Positions 53,464 to 61,751 of a stretch of DNA of 64,000 bases are shown one piece after another. The position numbers and the translations under genes are program-made. The notes below the pieces were generated by a model. That model searched no databases. It was given only the letters and a program-made list of their open reading frames with translations, and was not told the origin of the DNA. The stretch spans positions 310,001 to 374,000 of the forward strand of contig NZ_JBGCCU010000003.1 in assembly GCF_041261445.1 (NCBI RefSeq), written 5' to 3'. This DNA comes from Catenulispora sp. EB89 (GTDB lineage: Bacteria; Actinomycetota; Actinomycetes; Streptomycetales; Catenulisporaceae). Within the stretch, counting starts at the first letter, position 1. Every line of letters starts with the position of its first letter.

Positions 53464-55728
53464 TTGGACAACGAGATCACCCGCCTCGAGACGGAACTGG
53501 CGGGGCTGACGGGCAGTGCCCGAGCCCAGACGCTGCTGCGGCTGGGGCAGGCGCACTGGATGCGGTACTGGCGCACCGGGATCGGCTCCGGGGTCGGGCT
53601 CCCCCATCTGGACCGGACGATCACCGCCATGGACGAGGCGCTGGGGTACCTCGAACCCGGGGACGTGCTCCGCGTCCAGGCCGTCTCGATGGTCGGGGTC
53701 TTCCGCTGCATACGGCACTCCGTCCACAACGGCCCGACCGCCGACCGCGACGCGGGCATCCCGCTGATCGAGGAGGCGCTGGCGGCCGGGCCCGGCGTCC
53801 TGCCACCCGCCTCGGCCGACTTCGCGCGCGTCACCCTCGGCGAGGCCTACCTGCGGCGCTCCATGCAGATCATGCAGACGCAAGACGCGATGATGGCGGT
53901 GATGAGCCGCGGTATGCCCCCCGGCACGATCGCGGACATGGAGCGCGCGATCGAGATCCTGCGGGAGGTGACGAACAACTCCACGGCCCCGCAGATGACG
54001 CAGATGGCCGCGAAGATGCTGCGCATGGCCGAGACGATGCACCGGATCTTCACGGCGTTCGGCTCGCCGAACCTGAGCACGCAGGTTCAAGCGATGATGG
54101 GCTCCATGGCCGAGATACAGGAGCTCGTCCGGGAGCTCGAAACGGACGGGTTCGGGATGGGTAGCCACATCACGAACGCTTCGGTCCTCGACACCGAGTG
54201 GACGCAGTACGTCGACACCACGGACATTCCCAGCGCCATGTTCCGGGAGGCGGGATCTGACGCGGGTGGGGATGAGCCGAAGCGGCCTGAGTCCGCGCAG
54301 CCCAAGCCGGCGCAGCCTCAGGCAAAGCAGCCTGAGCCACAGCCGCCGGAGCCGAAACGGCCTCAGCCGGAGCGGCCTGAGTCTGAGCGGCCTGAGTCTG
54401 AGCGGCCTGAGTCGGGGGCGTCCGAGCAGCCGGAACAGCGGGAGCGGCCCGAGCGCGCACGATTCTCGGTGGACGCCGAAGCGATACGGGCCGATCTGCG
54501 CACCCTGATAGGCGCCGCGAGCGCCGGCGACGCCGTGTTCGCGGTCGCCGCCGACCTGCTCCGGGCCGCCGAGCCCCCGGCGTGGGTCGACGAGTTCGTC
54601 GCCTCGGCGGCCGGGGTCGTGCACAGCGTGGAGGCGCCGTCCGGGACCGACCACTTCCTGCTGGCGGTCGCGCTGCACCTGCGGTCGCGCCGGGACGGGG
54701 ACGACGACGGTTGGGGCGACGGCTCCGGTGGCGCCGACGCGGCGGTCAACGGCGATGCGCAGGCGGCCGTCGCGAGCCTCCTGACCGCCGCGCAGACCGT
54801 GCCCGACGAGGATCCGGACGCCATCCCGACGCTGGTCCAGTTGGCGCAGCTGTCCCCCGACGGCGCGCTGAAAGCGCTCGGCTCCCGGCTCGGCGGTCTC
54901 ACGACTCTGCTTCAGTCCGTCGGCGCGGAGGCGGTGGAGCTGCCGGAGCCGACGGATTCGCTGCGCTGGAACGCTGTCGAGAACCGGTTCGAGCCCGCCG
55001 CCGAGCCTTGCGAGGCTCGGACGCTGGTGGTCGTCGACGGCGGCTCCCTGCGGGAGTCCAAGCCGTCGGCGTCCGAAGACGACGTGACGGTCTCCTACGT
55101 CGCGTCGCTGTCACAACTCAGAACCCTGTCGCGGCGCAAGGTCCGTCCGGTCGCGCAGGAGCCCGTCTTCGTCGCGAACCCGCGCGGCGACCGGATGCCG
55201 GCCGCAGTGGAGACGATGCTGCTGCGGCGCAGCTTCTATCCGCACTCCGTCGGGCTCGGCGGCCTCATCGAGGCCGCGGACGGCGCGGGGACGGCGAAGG
55301 AGGTGCGGGCCCGGCTGGAGGCCTCGGTGCTGCACCTGGCGTGCGGGGTGACGGAGTCCGGCGCGTTGGAGCTGGCCGACTCCACCGAACTGGACCTGAC
55401 CGACGTCGAGGTGGAACACGGCGGGGTGACGGTCCTGCCGCCGGATCACTTCCAGCCGTTGGCGGACATCCTGCTCGCAGCAGGGTTCACCGGGGTCGTC
55501 GGGTGGCGGCGGCCGGTGCCGGAGGACTTCGGCGCGGTGGCCTATTTCCTGCTGCACACGGAGCTGGCCGACGTCGGTCGCGCGCCGGCGGCGGCGGTTC
55601 GTGCGGTCCGCGAACAGCTGCGCGCGCCTGATCTCGGCGCGCTGCCGCCGTTGCTGGCGTCGCGGTTCGAGGCGGCGGGTGGTGCGGCCGGGGATGACTG
55701 GACGGCGTTGGTGTACCGGGGTCGGTGA
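53464..55728 (+). CDS. CHAT-like pseudoprotease 3 (catalytic residues lost)
   Basis: The 754-residue protein starts at TTG 53464 behind GGAGGAG. It has a helical region (1-255), a charged Pro/Glu/Arg/Gln linker (about 262-330) with repeats of PESER, and a CHAT-like C-terminal domain (about 500-750). The strand that is LACHG in active CHAT proteins reads LACG here (C627-G628), so the catalytic His is missing; the equivalent of LAAC is replaced by an ILLAAGFTGVVGW segment without Cys. The surrounding fold is conserved, including a FLLHTEL helix. It is probably a regulatory partner of CHAT protein 2. Confidence 0.88.
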   Translation: MDNEITRLETELAGLTGSARAQTLLRLGQAHWMRYWRTGIGSGVGLPHLDRTITAMDEALGYLEPGDVLRVQAVSMVGVFRCIRHSVHNGPTADRDAGIPLIEEALAAGPGVLPPASADFARVTLGEAYLRRSMQIMQTQDAMMAVMSRGMPPGTIADMERAIEILREVTNNSTAPQMTQMAAKMLRMAETMHRIFTAFGSPNLSTQVQAMMGSMAEIQELVRELETDGFGMGSHITNASVLDTEWTQYVDTTDIPSAMFREAGSDAGGDEPKRPESAQPKPAQPQAKQPEPQPPEPKRPQPERPESERPESERPESGASEQPEQRERPERARFSVDAEAIRADLRTLIGAASAGDAVFAVAADLLRAAEPPAWVDEFVASAAGVVHSVEAPSGTDHFLLAVALHLRSRRDGDDDGWGDGSGGADAAVNGDAQAAVASLLTAAQTVPDEDPDAIPTLVQLAQLSPDGALKALGSRLGGLTTLLQSVGAEAVELPEPTDSLRWNAVENRFEPAAEPCEARTLVVVDGGSLRESKPSASEDDVTVSYVASLSQLRTLSRRKVRPVAQEPVFVANPRGDRMPAAVETMLLRRSFYPHSVGLGGLIEAADGAGTAKEVRARLEASVLHLACGVTESGALELADSTELDLTDVEVEHGGVTVLPPDHFQPLADILLAAGFTGVVGWRRPVPEDFGAVAYFLLHTELADVGRAPAAAVRAVREQLRAPDLGALPPLLASRFEAAGGAAGDDWTALVYRGR

Positions 55729-55736
55729 CGCGGCTC

Positions 55737-55744
55737 TCCGTCAG
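55737..55744 (+). promoter_or_regulatory. Cluster motif TCCGTCAG, copy 9 (before radical-SAM-type protein 2)
   Basis: Lies 8 bases after the CHAT 3 stop and 56 bases before GTG 55801. Confidence 0.55.
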
Positions 55745-55800
55745 AAGTCCCACACACGAAGCCAGTGCATCGAGTCGCCGTGGAACCCCGGAGGTCTGCC

Positions 55801-56427
55801 GTGAGCGGAACCGAACTGTCCATCAGCCGCTTCGCCAGTCCGGTCCGCACGCTCGGGCCCGGGGTCCGCGCGGTGGTGTGGGTCCGGGGCTGCCCGTTGC
55901 GGTGTCCGGGGTGCATCGCGATCGAGGACCTGGACTTCGACGGCGGGATCCGGACCACGGTCGGGGTGCTGGCCGAGCAGATCAGTGCCCTGCCGGCGGA
56001 GGTCACCGGCGTCACCTTCTCCGGGGGTGAGCCGATGGCGCAGGCCGCGGCGCTGGCCGAGGTGGTGGACGTGATCCGAGCCGGGCGCGACTGGTCGGTG
56101 ATGGCCTACAGCGGATTCACGCTCGAGCACCTGACCCGGCACGGCGACACCGGCCAGCAGGCGCTGCTGGACCGGCTCGACATCCTCGTCGACGGGCCGT
56201 ACGTGCGGGACCGGCATGCCGACCTGGCGTGGCGCGGCTCGGACAACCAGCGGGTGCGCCTGCTCAGCGGTCGGCACGTGCTGCCCGATCCCGACACCTC
56301 CGCCGGGATCGAGTTCCACGTCGAGGCGGACTCCGTGACGTTCGTCGGGGTGCCGCCGGTCCCGGGGTTCCGGCAGTCCTTCGAGGACGCGGTTTCTCGC
56401 GAGGGTGTGGTCCTGAGTCCGGAGTAG
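55801..56427 (+). CDS. 4Fe-4S single-cluster radical-SAM-type protein 2 (activase-like)
   Basis: The 208-residue paralogue of the protein at 38672 has C31, C35 and C38 in GCPLRCPGC at identical positions, then FSGGEPMAQ, AYSGFTLEHL, the LVDGPYV segment and WRGSDNQR. It is shorter by 36 residues, mainly between the SGGEP and Y-x-G-F/Y segments and at the C-terminus. GTG 55801 follows GGAGG. It is the last gene of the plus-strand cluster, converging with the GTPase operon after 52 bp. Substrate unknown. Confidence 0.9.
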   Translation: MSGTELSISRFASPVRTLGPGVRAVVWVRGCPLRCPGCIAIEDLDFDGGIRTTVGVLAEQISALPAEVTGVTFSGGEPMAQAAALAEVVDVIRAGRDWSVMAYSGFTLEHLTRHGDTGQQALLDRLDILVDGPYVRDRHADLAWRGSDNQRVRLLSGRHVLPDPDTSAGIEFHVEADSVTFVGVPPVPGFRQSFEDAVSREGVVLSPE

Positions 56428-56479
56428 CGGGCCGGCCGACCTCGCATGCGCCGCACCGGACGGAACCCGCGCCGCGTCC

Positions 56480-58099
56480 TCACGGCGCGCTGGGTTCGGC
56501 CCGCGGCCGCGCCGTCGTCAGCTTCCTGAGTTGCCGGGGCAGCCGCTCGCCACCCAACAGCCACGAGCTGAGGTTGGCGATCGTGGGATCGACCTCGCCA
56601 TCGGCGGTGAGGACAGCGGCCGTGAAGGAGAACCGGACCTCGCCGAACTCGTGCCGCATCGACCGGACCAGGTTGCCCAGGCCCAGTTCCTCGGTCAGCC
56701 AGCGCTCGCACGCCGCCGAGTCCGAGGTCCGGGGCGGGGCCGTGCCGAGCCCGTCGAAGAGGTCGAACTTGCTCACCGCCACGGCCAGCCGGGTCCGCTT
56801 GGCCGGCGCACCCATCTGGATCAGGGTCTGCACGGCCTGGTCGAACACCAGGCCCGGCGGCTCCTTCGAGGCCAGCGACCAGTCCAGCGTGTCGCGGGCC
56901 TGGGGCCGCAGCGTCTCTCGGAACGCCGGCACCGACAGCGGGTCCAGCACGAACAGCAGCGAGCGCGCCGCGCGGAAGTACTCCAGCTCGTCGGTCCGGT
57001 CCACGGTGGTGAACCGCTCGCCGGCCGCGTCGAAGAGGTGGATGAGGCGCTCGGAGCGGCCGCTGCCGAGGTAGATGGACCGGGCCCGCGGCAGTTCCGG
57101 CCCGGTGCCGGTGACGTGCCCGGCCTCCTGCAGGATCTCCGTGAGCACGCGGTAGGCGCGGCTGGTCTCGTCGTCGGCGAGCCGGGCCGGGATCCGGTCG
57201 CGCTCGGCCTCGCGCATCAGCCGCATCATGATGGCCGCCATCAGCTGGGTCTTGCCCGCGGCCCGCGCGCCGAACAGCGGCACGATCTGCTCGCGGCGGC
57301 GGCCGGTCTCCTCACTCATGGCCCTCCCACACTCCGGTTCGGGACAGAACGCCGGCAGCTGGTGGCTCCCGAGGAGCAGCAGCGTCGGCAGCCGGGCGCC
57401 GCACGCGCAGCGCCGGCGCAGCACGCCGTAGCGGCCGGGACGCACGTCCCGGTGACGGCGTGAACAGTCGGGGGCCTCGCAGCTGTACGAGGGGTAGTCG
57501 ATCTTCCGGTAGCAGTGCGGGCACGTCATGCCCCTGATCCCCTTGGCCGCCGACGCCGCGGTGTCGGCACCGCGGAGCACGCCGATCGCGGCCCGGCTGA
57601 CCAGCTGCGCGATACCGATCGTGAGCACGTGCAGGAGCGCGACCACGGCCAGCAGGACCGCGGCACCGAACCCGCCGACGACCAGCCCGACCCACAGCGC
57701 CAGGCCGACCGGCCGGGCGATCAGCGGCGAGAACCCCGGGCTGGTGATGAAGCGCCCCGTGATCGCCGCGCCGCTGTCCTGGAAGAGCGTGATGCCGTCG
57801 GCCTGTCCCCGTCTGAGGATCCGCCGCAGATCGAACATCGCCGGTCCGAAGAAGTACTGCCGGTAGGCCTGCTCCGGTTCCCGCTCCGGCGGGAACCCCC
57901 GCGGGTCGCGCTGCGCCGGGTCCGGGTTGGACATCGTCCGGATCAGGATCCGGACATACCCGACGACGGCCGCGCCGACGAACACCGCCGCCGTGCCGAG
58001 GACGACGAACGGCCCGACGACGACCGCGAAGAAGATCAGGGCGAGGCAGTACAGCGCGATGCCCGCCACAATCACGGCGAAGAAGAACAGTTCCTCCAC
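56480..58099 (-). CDS. Membrane-anchored TRAFAC-type GTPase B
   Basis: The 539-residue protein starts with two membrane spans (4-49), has a further hydrophobic region (about 127-165, two spans), cysteine pairs of a zinc-ribbon type (CPHC and later, about 193-265), and a C-terminal P-loop GTPase domain. Walker A is FGARAAGKT (K283), switch-II-like DAAGE (D357), and the base-recognition motif SKFD (K444, D446). It resembles the double-GTPase conflict-system families of actinobacteria. GTG 58099 begins 6 bases after the GAP1-like stop. Last gene of the minus-strand operon. Confidence 0.85.
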   Translation of the reverse strand: MEELFFFAVIVAGIALYCLALIFFAVVVGPFVVLGTAAVFVGAAVVGYVRILIRTMSNPDPAQRDPRGFPPEREPEQAYRQYFFGPAMFDLRRILRRGQADGITLFQDSGAAITGRFITSPGFSPLIARPVGLALWVGLVVGGFGAAVLLAVVALLHVLTIGIAQLVSRAAIGVLRGADTAASAAKGIRGMTCPHCYRKIDYPSYSCEAPDCSRRHRDVRPGRYGVLRRRCACGARLPTLLLLGSHQLPAFCPEPECGRAMSEETGRRREQIVPLFGARAAGKTQLMAAIMMRLMREAERDRIPARLADDETSRAYRVLTEILQEAGHVTGTGPELPRARSIYLGSGRSERLIHLFDAAGERFTTVDRTDELEYFRAARSLLFVLDPLSVPAFRETLRPQARDTLDWSLASKEPPGLVFDQAVQTLIQMGAPAKRTRLAVAVSKFDLFDGLGTAPPRTSDSAACERWLTEELGLGNLVRSMRHEFGEVRFSFTAAVLTADGEVDPTIANLSSWLLGGERLPRQLRKLTTARPRAEPSAP

Positions 58100-58105
58100 T
58101 TTCCG

Positions 58106-60523
58106 TCACCCCCCTCGGCGGAAGCCGCCGCCGAACCGCTGCTTCCGGTACTTGGTCTCGAAACCGTGGAACTCCTCGGCCAGCAGCGGATCGCCGGTCT
58201 CCACGAGGTGCCGCAGCTCGTCCCATTCGGCCTTCCTTAGACCCCTGACGATGTCCACGAGCGGCGCGAGCATCGCGGCGCGGGCGCCGTCCTCATACAT
58301 GTTCGCGAAGCGGAGGTAGACCCCCGCGATGCGCTTGAGATCCGCCGTGTTCCGATCGCCGCGACCGGTCCTGAGGCGTGCGAGGTAGTCGTGCACGATG
58401 TTCGGCGGGATCCGTTCCAGCACCTTGCGAACCTGCACGGGCTCCCATTCGCTGCGTATGAGATGCCACAACAGGTAGCGCCGCGCGATCAGCGCGATCA
58501 CCCGGCTGTTCGACGAGACGCCCTGGACGACCTGCCCCAGCTGCTCGAAGTTCTTGACCGCGCGACAGACGTTGACGAACTGGTGCGCCTCGTCGAGCGG
58601 GGCGCGCGACTTGGTCAGGCGCCCTCCCGCCGGAGAGGCCAGCAGGTCACGGCTGATCTGCAGGTACCACTCCAGGTCGACGTCCTCGGAGGCGGTCTTG
58701 AGCGTGTCCAGGAACCAGATGGCGACCTCGTCGTCGTCCAGCCGGCTCACCGGCACCTTCGCGGCGATGGCGCACATGTCCTTCTTGGACCACTGCCAGG
58801 TCTGCCACAGCCGCTTGAGCAGCGCCGGATCCGGCAGCTCCTGCCCGCGCCGCTTCAGGATCCGCAGCAGCACCTCCACCCGGAACGCGGCCTGCCGCCG
58901 GGCTCGGGCGATCAGCACCGACTCCCGGAGCTCCCGGTACTCCTTCAGGTCGTCGTCGAAGTCCGCGCCCGCCAGGAACTCCCCTGTCGGACCGTCGAGA
59001 AGCTGGTCCGCTTCCTCCGGCTGTTTGCCGACCAGGGTCGCCAGCTCCGCGACGAAGCCCCGGCGGATCGCCGGCCACTCCCGGAGTGCGGTGTGCAGGG
59101 ATCCCGGGGCGGCGGCCTGCTTTCCGCCGGCCGCCGCGGACACCAGGGCGCGTTTGCCGAACCCGAACAGGAACACCTGGTCCAGCTCCGGCTCCAGACC
59201 GGCCCGCCGGGCCCAGTGCAGCAGCCGCAGCGCTTCGACCGGCGGGCAGGCGTCGAGCAGTTCGCGCAGCCGGGCCGCCGCGCGCCGCCGGATCGTCGGC
59301 GACTCGATGCGGATCGCGGCGGAGTCGTCGGTGTCGTCGGTGTCGGCGGTGTCGGCGGCGCGGACCCGGGCCAGCTCGGTGTCGATCTGCTCGAACCGGA
59401 TCTCGTCGCACAGCGCCTGGTCGCCGCCGCGCCGGGCCAGCTCCACCAGCGCCGGGAGGTGGTGGTCGCGGCGCGCGGGCTGGTCGTGCAGGACCATGGC
59501 CAGCTCGGCCAGCGCCGCCGGGGCCAGCGCGGCGTCGGTCGCCCACGCCACCGCGCGGTCGGCCTCGGCGACGGTGAGCTGGACCCGGCCCAGCGCCGCC
59601 GCCGCCGCGACCGGGCCGAACCAGGCGTCCAGGCTGAAGCTGTCGGGGGCGGCGAGGGTGCCGGCGGTCTGCCACAGCGCCCGCGCCTTCGACACCCCTA
59701 CCCGGACCGCCAGCTCCGCCAGCGGATGGACCGCGACCTCCGCGACGCTCCCGGCGGTCATGTCGAAGACCACGAACGAGTCGATGACGTCCAGCGGCAG
59801 CTCGGCGACCGTCTCGGGGACCGTGCCGATCAGATGGAGGCGGCTGGCCGTCGGGTCCGCGCGGTAGGTCGCGAACGCCAGCGACGCCCCGGCGCGCGGC
59901 GGCAGCAGGTACGACACGGCCGCGATCCACTGCGCCGCGCGGTCGGAGTCCGACTCGACGAGCAGCACCGGCCGGGCCCGGCCTTCCACCGCCGCCGCGG
60001 CCGCCGACACCAGCGCCGACAGCGCCGCGTCCAAGCGGTCGCCGAGCAGATGGCCGGCCAGGAAATCACGGGCCGAGGCCGGACTCACCCGGCCGCGCGG
60101 CAGCTGCCCGGAGAAGCGCGGCAGCACGGTGCCGTCGGCCTGGCCCGCGGCCCACACCGGCGCGCGCCACAGCTCGATCGGCAGCAGCGGCCCGAGGGCT
60201 TCGGTGAGGTCGTCGATCGAGTCGGCGGCGAAGGCGTGCGCGAAGTAGTTGCCGAAGCGCTTGGAGAAGTCCTGGCCGACGTACTCGACGTTGGCCAGGA
60301 GCGTGGGCGTGCCGGGCCGGAAGCACAGGTTCACCGGGCATCGCGCGAGCTCGTCGGCCTCGGCCGGGAACATCTGCGAGCGCGGCGGTTTGTAAGCGAT
60401 CTGCGACAGCACCTCGCGTTGGGTCTCGGCCGAGGCCCCGGGGCTCACCGCGTTGAACTGGTAGCCCGCGAAACCGGTCAGCCCCTGTTCGCAGGAGGTG
60501 TAGTAGAGCTGTTCGAGGGCCAC
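58106..60523 (-). CDS. GAP1-like (GTPase-associated protein 1) family protein
   Basis: The 805-residue protein begins ALEQLYYTSCEQGLTGFAG, which I recognise as the start of the GTPase-associated protein 1 (GAP1-N2/M) family. The N-terminal alpha/beta part (1-270) is followed by a long helical region to the end. Known members are encoded between or beside TRAFAC GTPases in NTP-dependent conflict systems, and here the gene lies exactly between GTPases A and B, one base after the first and six before the second. The biochemical role is not established; a bridge or regulator of the two GTPases is likely. GTG start. Confidence 0.85.
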   Translation of the reverse strand: MALEQLYYTSCEQGLTGFAGYQFNAVSPGASAETQREVLSQIAYKPPRSQMFPAEADELARCPVNLCFRPGTPTLLANVEYVGQDFSKRFGNYFAHAFAADSIDDLTEALGPLLPIELWRAPVWAAGQADGTVLPRFSGQLPRGRVSPASARDFLAGHLLGDRLDAALSALVSAAAAAVEGRARPVLLVESDSDRAAQWIAAVSYLLPPRAGASLAFATYRADPTASRLHLIGTVPETVAELPLDVIDSFVVFDMTAGSVAEVAVHPLAELAVRVGVSKARALWQTAGTLAAPDSFSLDAWFGPVAAAAALGRVQLTVAEADRAVAWATDAALAPAALAELAMVLHDQPARRDHHLPALVELARRGGDQALCDEIRFEQIDTELARVRAADTADTDDTDDSAAIRIESPTIRRRAAARLRELLDACPPVEALRLLHWARRAGLEPELDQVFLFGFGKRALVSAAAGGKQAAAPGSLHTALREWPAIRRGFVAELATLVGKQPEEADQLLDGPTGEFLAGADFDDDLKEYRELRESVLIARARRQAAFRVEVLLRILKRRGQELPDPALLKRLWQTWQWSKKDMCAIAAKVPVSRLDDDEVAIWFLDTLKTASEDVDLEWYLQISRDLLASPAGGRLTKSRAPLDEAHQFVNVCRAVKNFEQLGQVVQGVSSNSRVIALIARRYLLWHLIRSEWEPVQVRKVLERIPPNIVHDYLARLRTGRGDRNTADLKRIAGVYLRFANMYEDGARAAMLAPLVDIVRGLRKAEWDELRHLVETGDPLLAEEFHGFETKYRKQRFGGGFRRGG

Positions 60524-60524
60524 G

Positions 60525-61751
60525 TCACCCGCTTCCCTCGCGGCCGACGGCGCCGAACTCGCTCAGCAGCCAGATGAACGGGTCCGCCACGCGGTAGGGC
60601 TGGATGCCGGTCGCGGCCACTTCGGCGTTCTGCGTCGGGTTGGCGCCGAGCGCGGACACGCCGAAGTAGCGGTAGCGCCGGTAGGTGTTGCGCATCAGCT
60701 GGTCGATCTGGACCCCGTCCCAGTCCCGCAGCAGGCTCGTCATCTCGGTGTGGACGTCGAGGCTGTCGGCGACGTCGAACTTCTCCCCGGCCGGCGGCTC
60801 GACGGTCAGCGGGCTACCGCGCCGCAGGCGGTGCCGGAAGACGTCCATCTTGGGGAACACGACCGCGACCGGGACGTCGATCCGGCCCTTCCTGGCCGCT
60901 CCGGGCTGGGACAGGAGCATGTCGGTGATGCGGGTCAGGACGCCGACCGAGGTGTCGTACTGCGCGCTGGGCATCCGGGTGCCGGGCGCGGCCTCGAGCC
61001 GGGCGCCGGGCATCTGGAGCGGATCGACGAGCAGCAGGACGCCGTCGGCGTTGGCCAGGTAGCGGGTGTTGAGGTCGACGCTGTCCTGCGAGGTGAGGTC
61101 TTCGCCGGCGGCGTCGAAGAAGGACAGCAGCGTGTGCACGGGGCCCCGGCGCAGCGGACCCTGCCCGCTGACGCTGAGCCGGAACACCAGCGGGTCCACG
61201 CGGTTGTCGTTGGTGCTCGCCGACACGGTGCCGGTCGGCAGCCGGTGGTCCTCGTAGAGGTTGTCCTCGTAGTTGCGGCGGAACCGGCTCAGGGTGTGTT
61301 CGTCCCCTGCCATGAGCGAGGCGTCGAGCCGGGCGCCGACGCGGTTCATCACCTCGTGCAGCAGCACCGTCATGTAGACGGTCTTGCCGGACTCCTTGGA
61401 ACCGACCATCGCGATCAGCAGGTTGTCGACCAGGCCGAACTGGGTCGGGAGCTGGCTGTGGCAGACCGGGCAGACGCGGTAGCGGGTCTCGCTGGTGCAG
61501 TCGGGGCAGGACGCGGTGGTCTGGCGGCCGTCGGCGGCGAACACCGGGCCGATCTCGCGGCCGTTGCCGGTGCGCTCCTCCAGGATGCCGTCGGTCTTGG
61601 CGACGCAGCGCTGGCCGGTGCGGCCGGTGCGGGTGTTGCAGCGGAAGAGGATGTCCCGGATCGGGAACTGTTCGTAGCAGTAGGGACAGATCAGCTTCTT
61701 GGACGGCAGCGCGCCGGACAGCTTGTCGGGCAGTGACATCCTCATGGTCAT
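60525..61751 (-). CDS. TRAFAC-type GTPase A with zinc-ribbon N-terminus
   Basis: The 408-residue protein has cysteine-rich zinc-ribbon segments (C22, C25, C38, C49, then CPDC and CPVC around 80-100) and a P-loop GTPase domain with Walker A VGSKESGKT (K123), switch-II-like FDAAGE (D213) and LLLVDPLQM; the base motif is degenerate (FPKMD). No membrane span is seen. ATG 61751 overlaps the Hsp70-like stop (ATGA); a second ATG at 61745 is possible. It is probably the soluble partner of GTPase B. Confidence 0.85.
   Translation of the reverse strand: MTMRMSLPDKLSGALPSKKLICPYCYEQFPIRDILFRCNTRTGRTGQRCVAKTDGILEERTGNGREIGPVFAADGRQTTASCPDCTSETRYRVCPVCHSQLPTQFGLVDNLLIAMVGSKESGKTVYMTVLLHEVMNRVGARLDASLMAGDEHTLSRFRRNYEDNLYEDHRLPTGTVSASTNDNRVDPLVFRLSVSGQGPLRRGPVHTLLSFFDAAGEDLTSQDSVDLNTRYLANADGVLLLVDPLQMPGARLEAAPGTRMPSAQYDTSVGVLTRITDMLLSQPGAARKGRIDVPVAVVFPKMDVFRHRLRRGSPLTVEPPAGEKFDVADSLDVHTEMTSLLRDWDGVQIDQLMRNTYRRYRYFGVSALGANPTQNAEVAATGIQPYRVADPFIWLLSEFGAVGREGSG

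Noticed and set aside
51069-53834. 921-codon antisense frame across CHAT proteins 2 and 3
   Set aside because: Spans two real genes, Arg/Gly/Gln-rich, no domain; explained by third-position GC bias.
33541-55728. CHAT proteins as type III CRISPR (Craspase) or gasdermin-activating proteases
   Set aside because: No Cas7-11-like, cas or recognisable gasdermin gene is present; the 417-residue and 81-residue neighbours do not look like bacterial gasdermins.
56465-56490. GCGCCG/CGGCGC hairpin as a bidirectional terminator between the two clusters
   Set aside because: Only six pairs, no T run on either strand, and it overlaps the GTPase stop codon; too weak to annotate.
58391-60577. 728-codon plus-strand frame over the GAP1-like gene
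   Set aside because: Shadow frame with Arg/Gln/Gly bias; the minus-strand gene fits its operon with near-zero spacing and a family-specific start.
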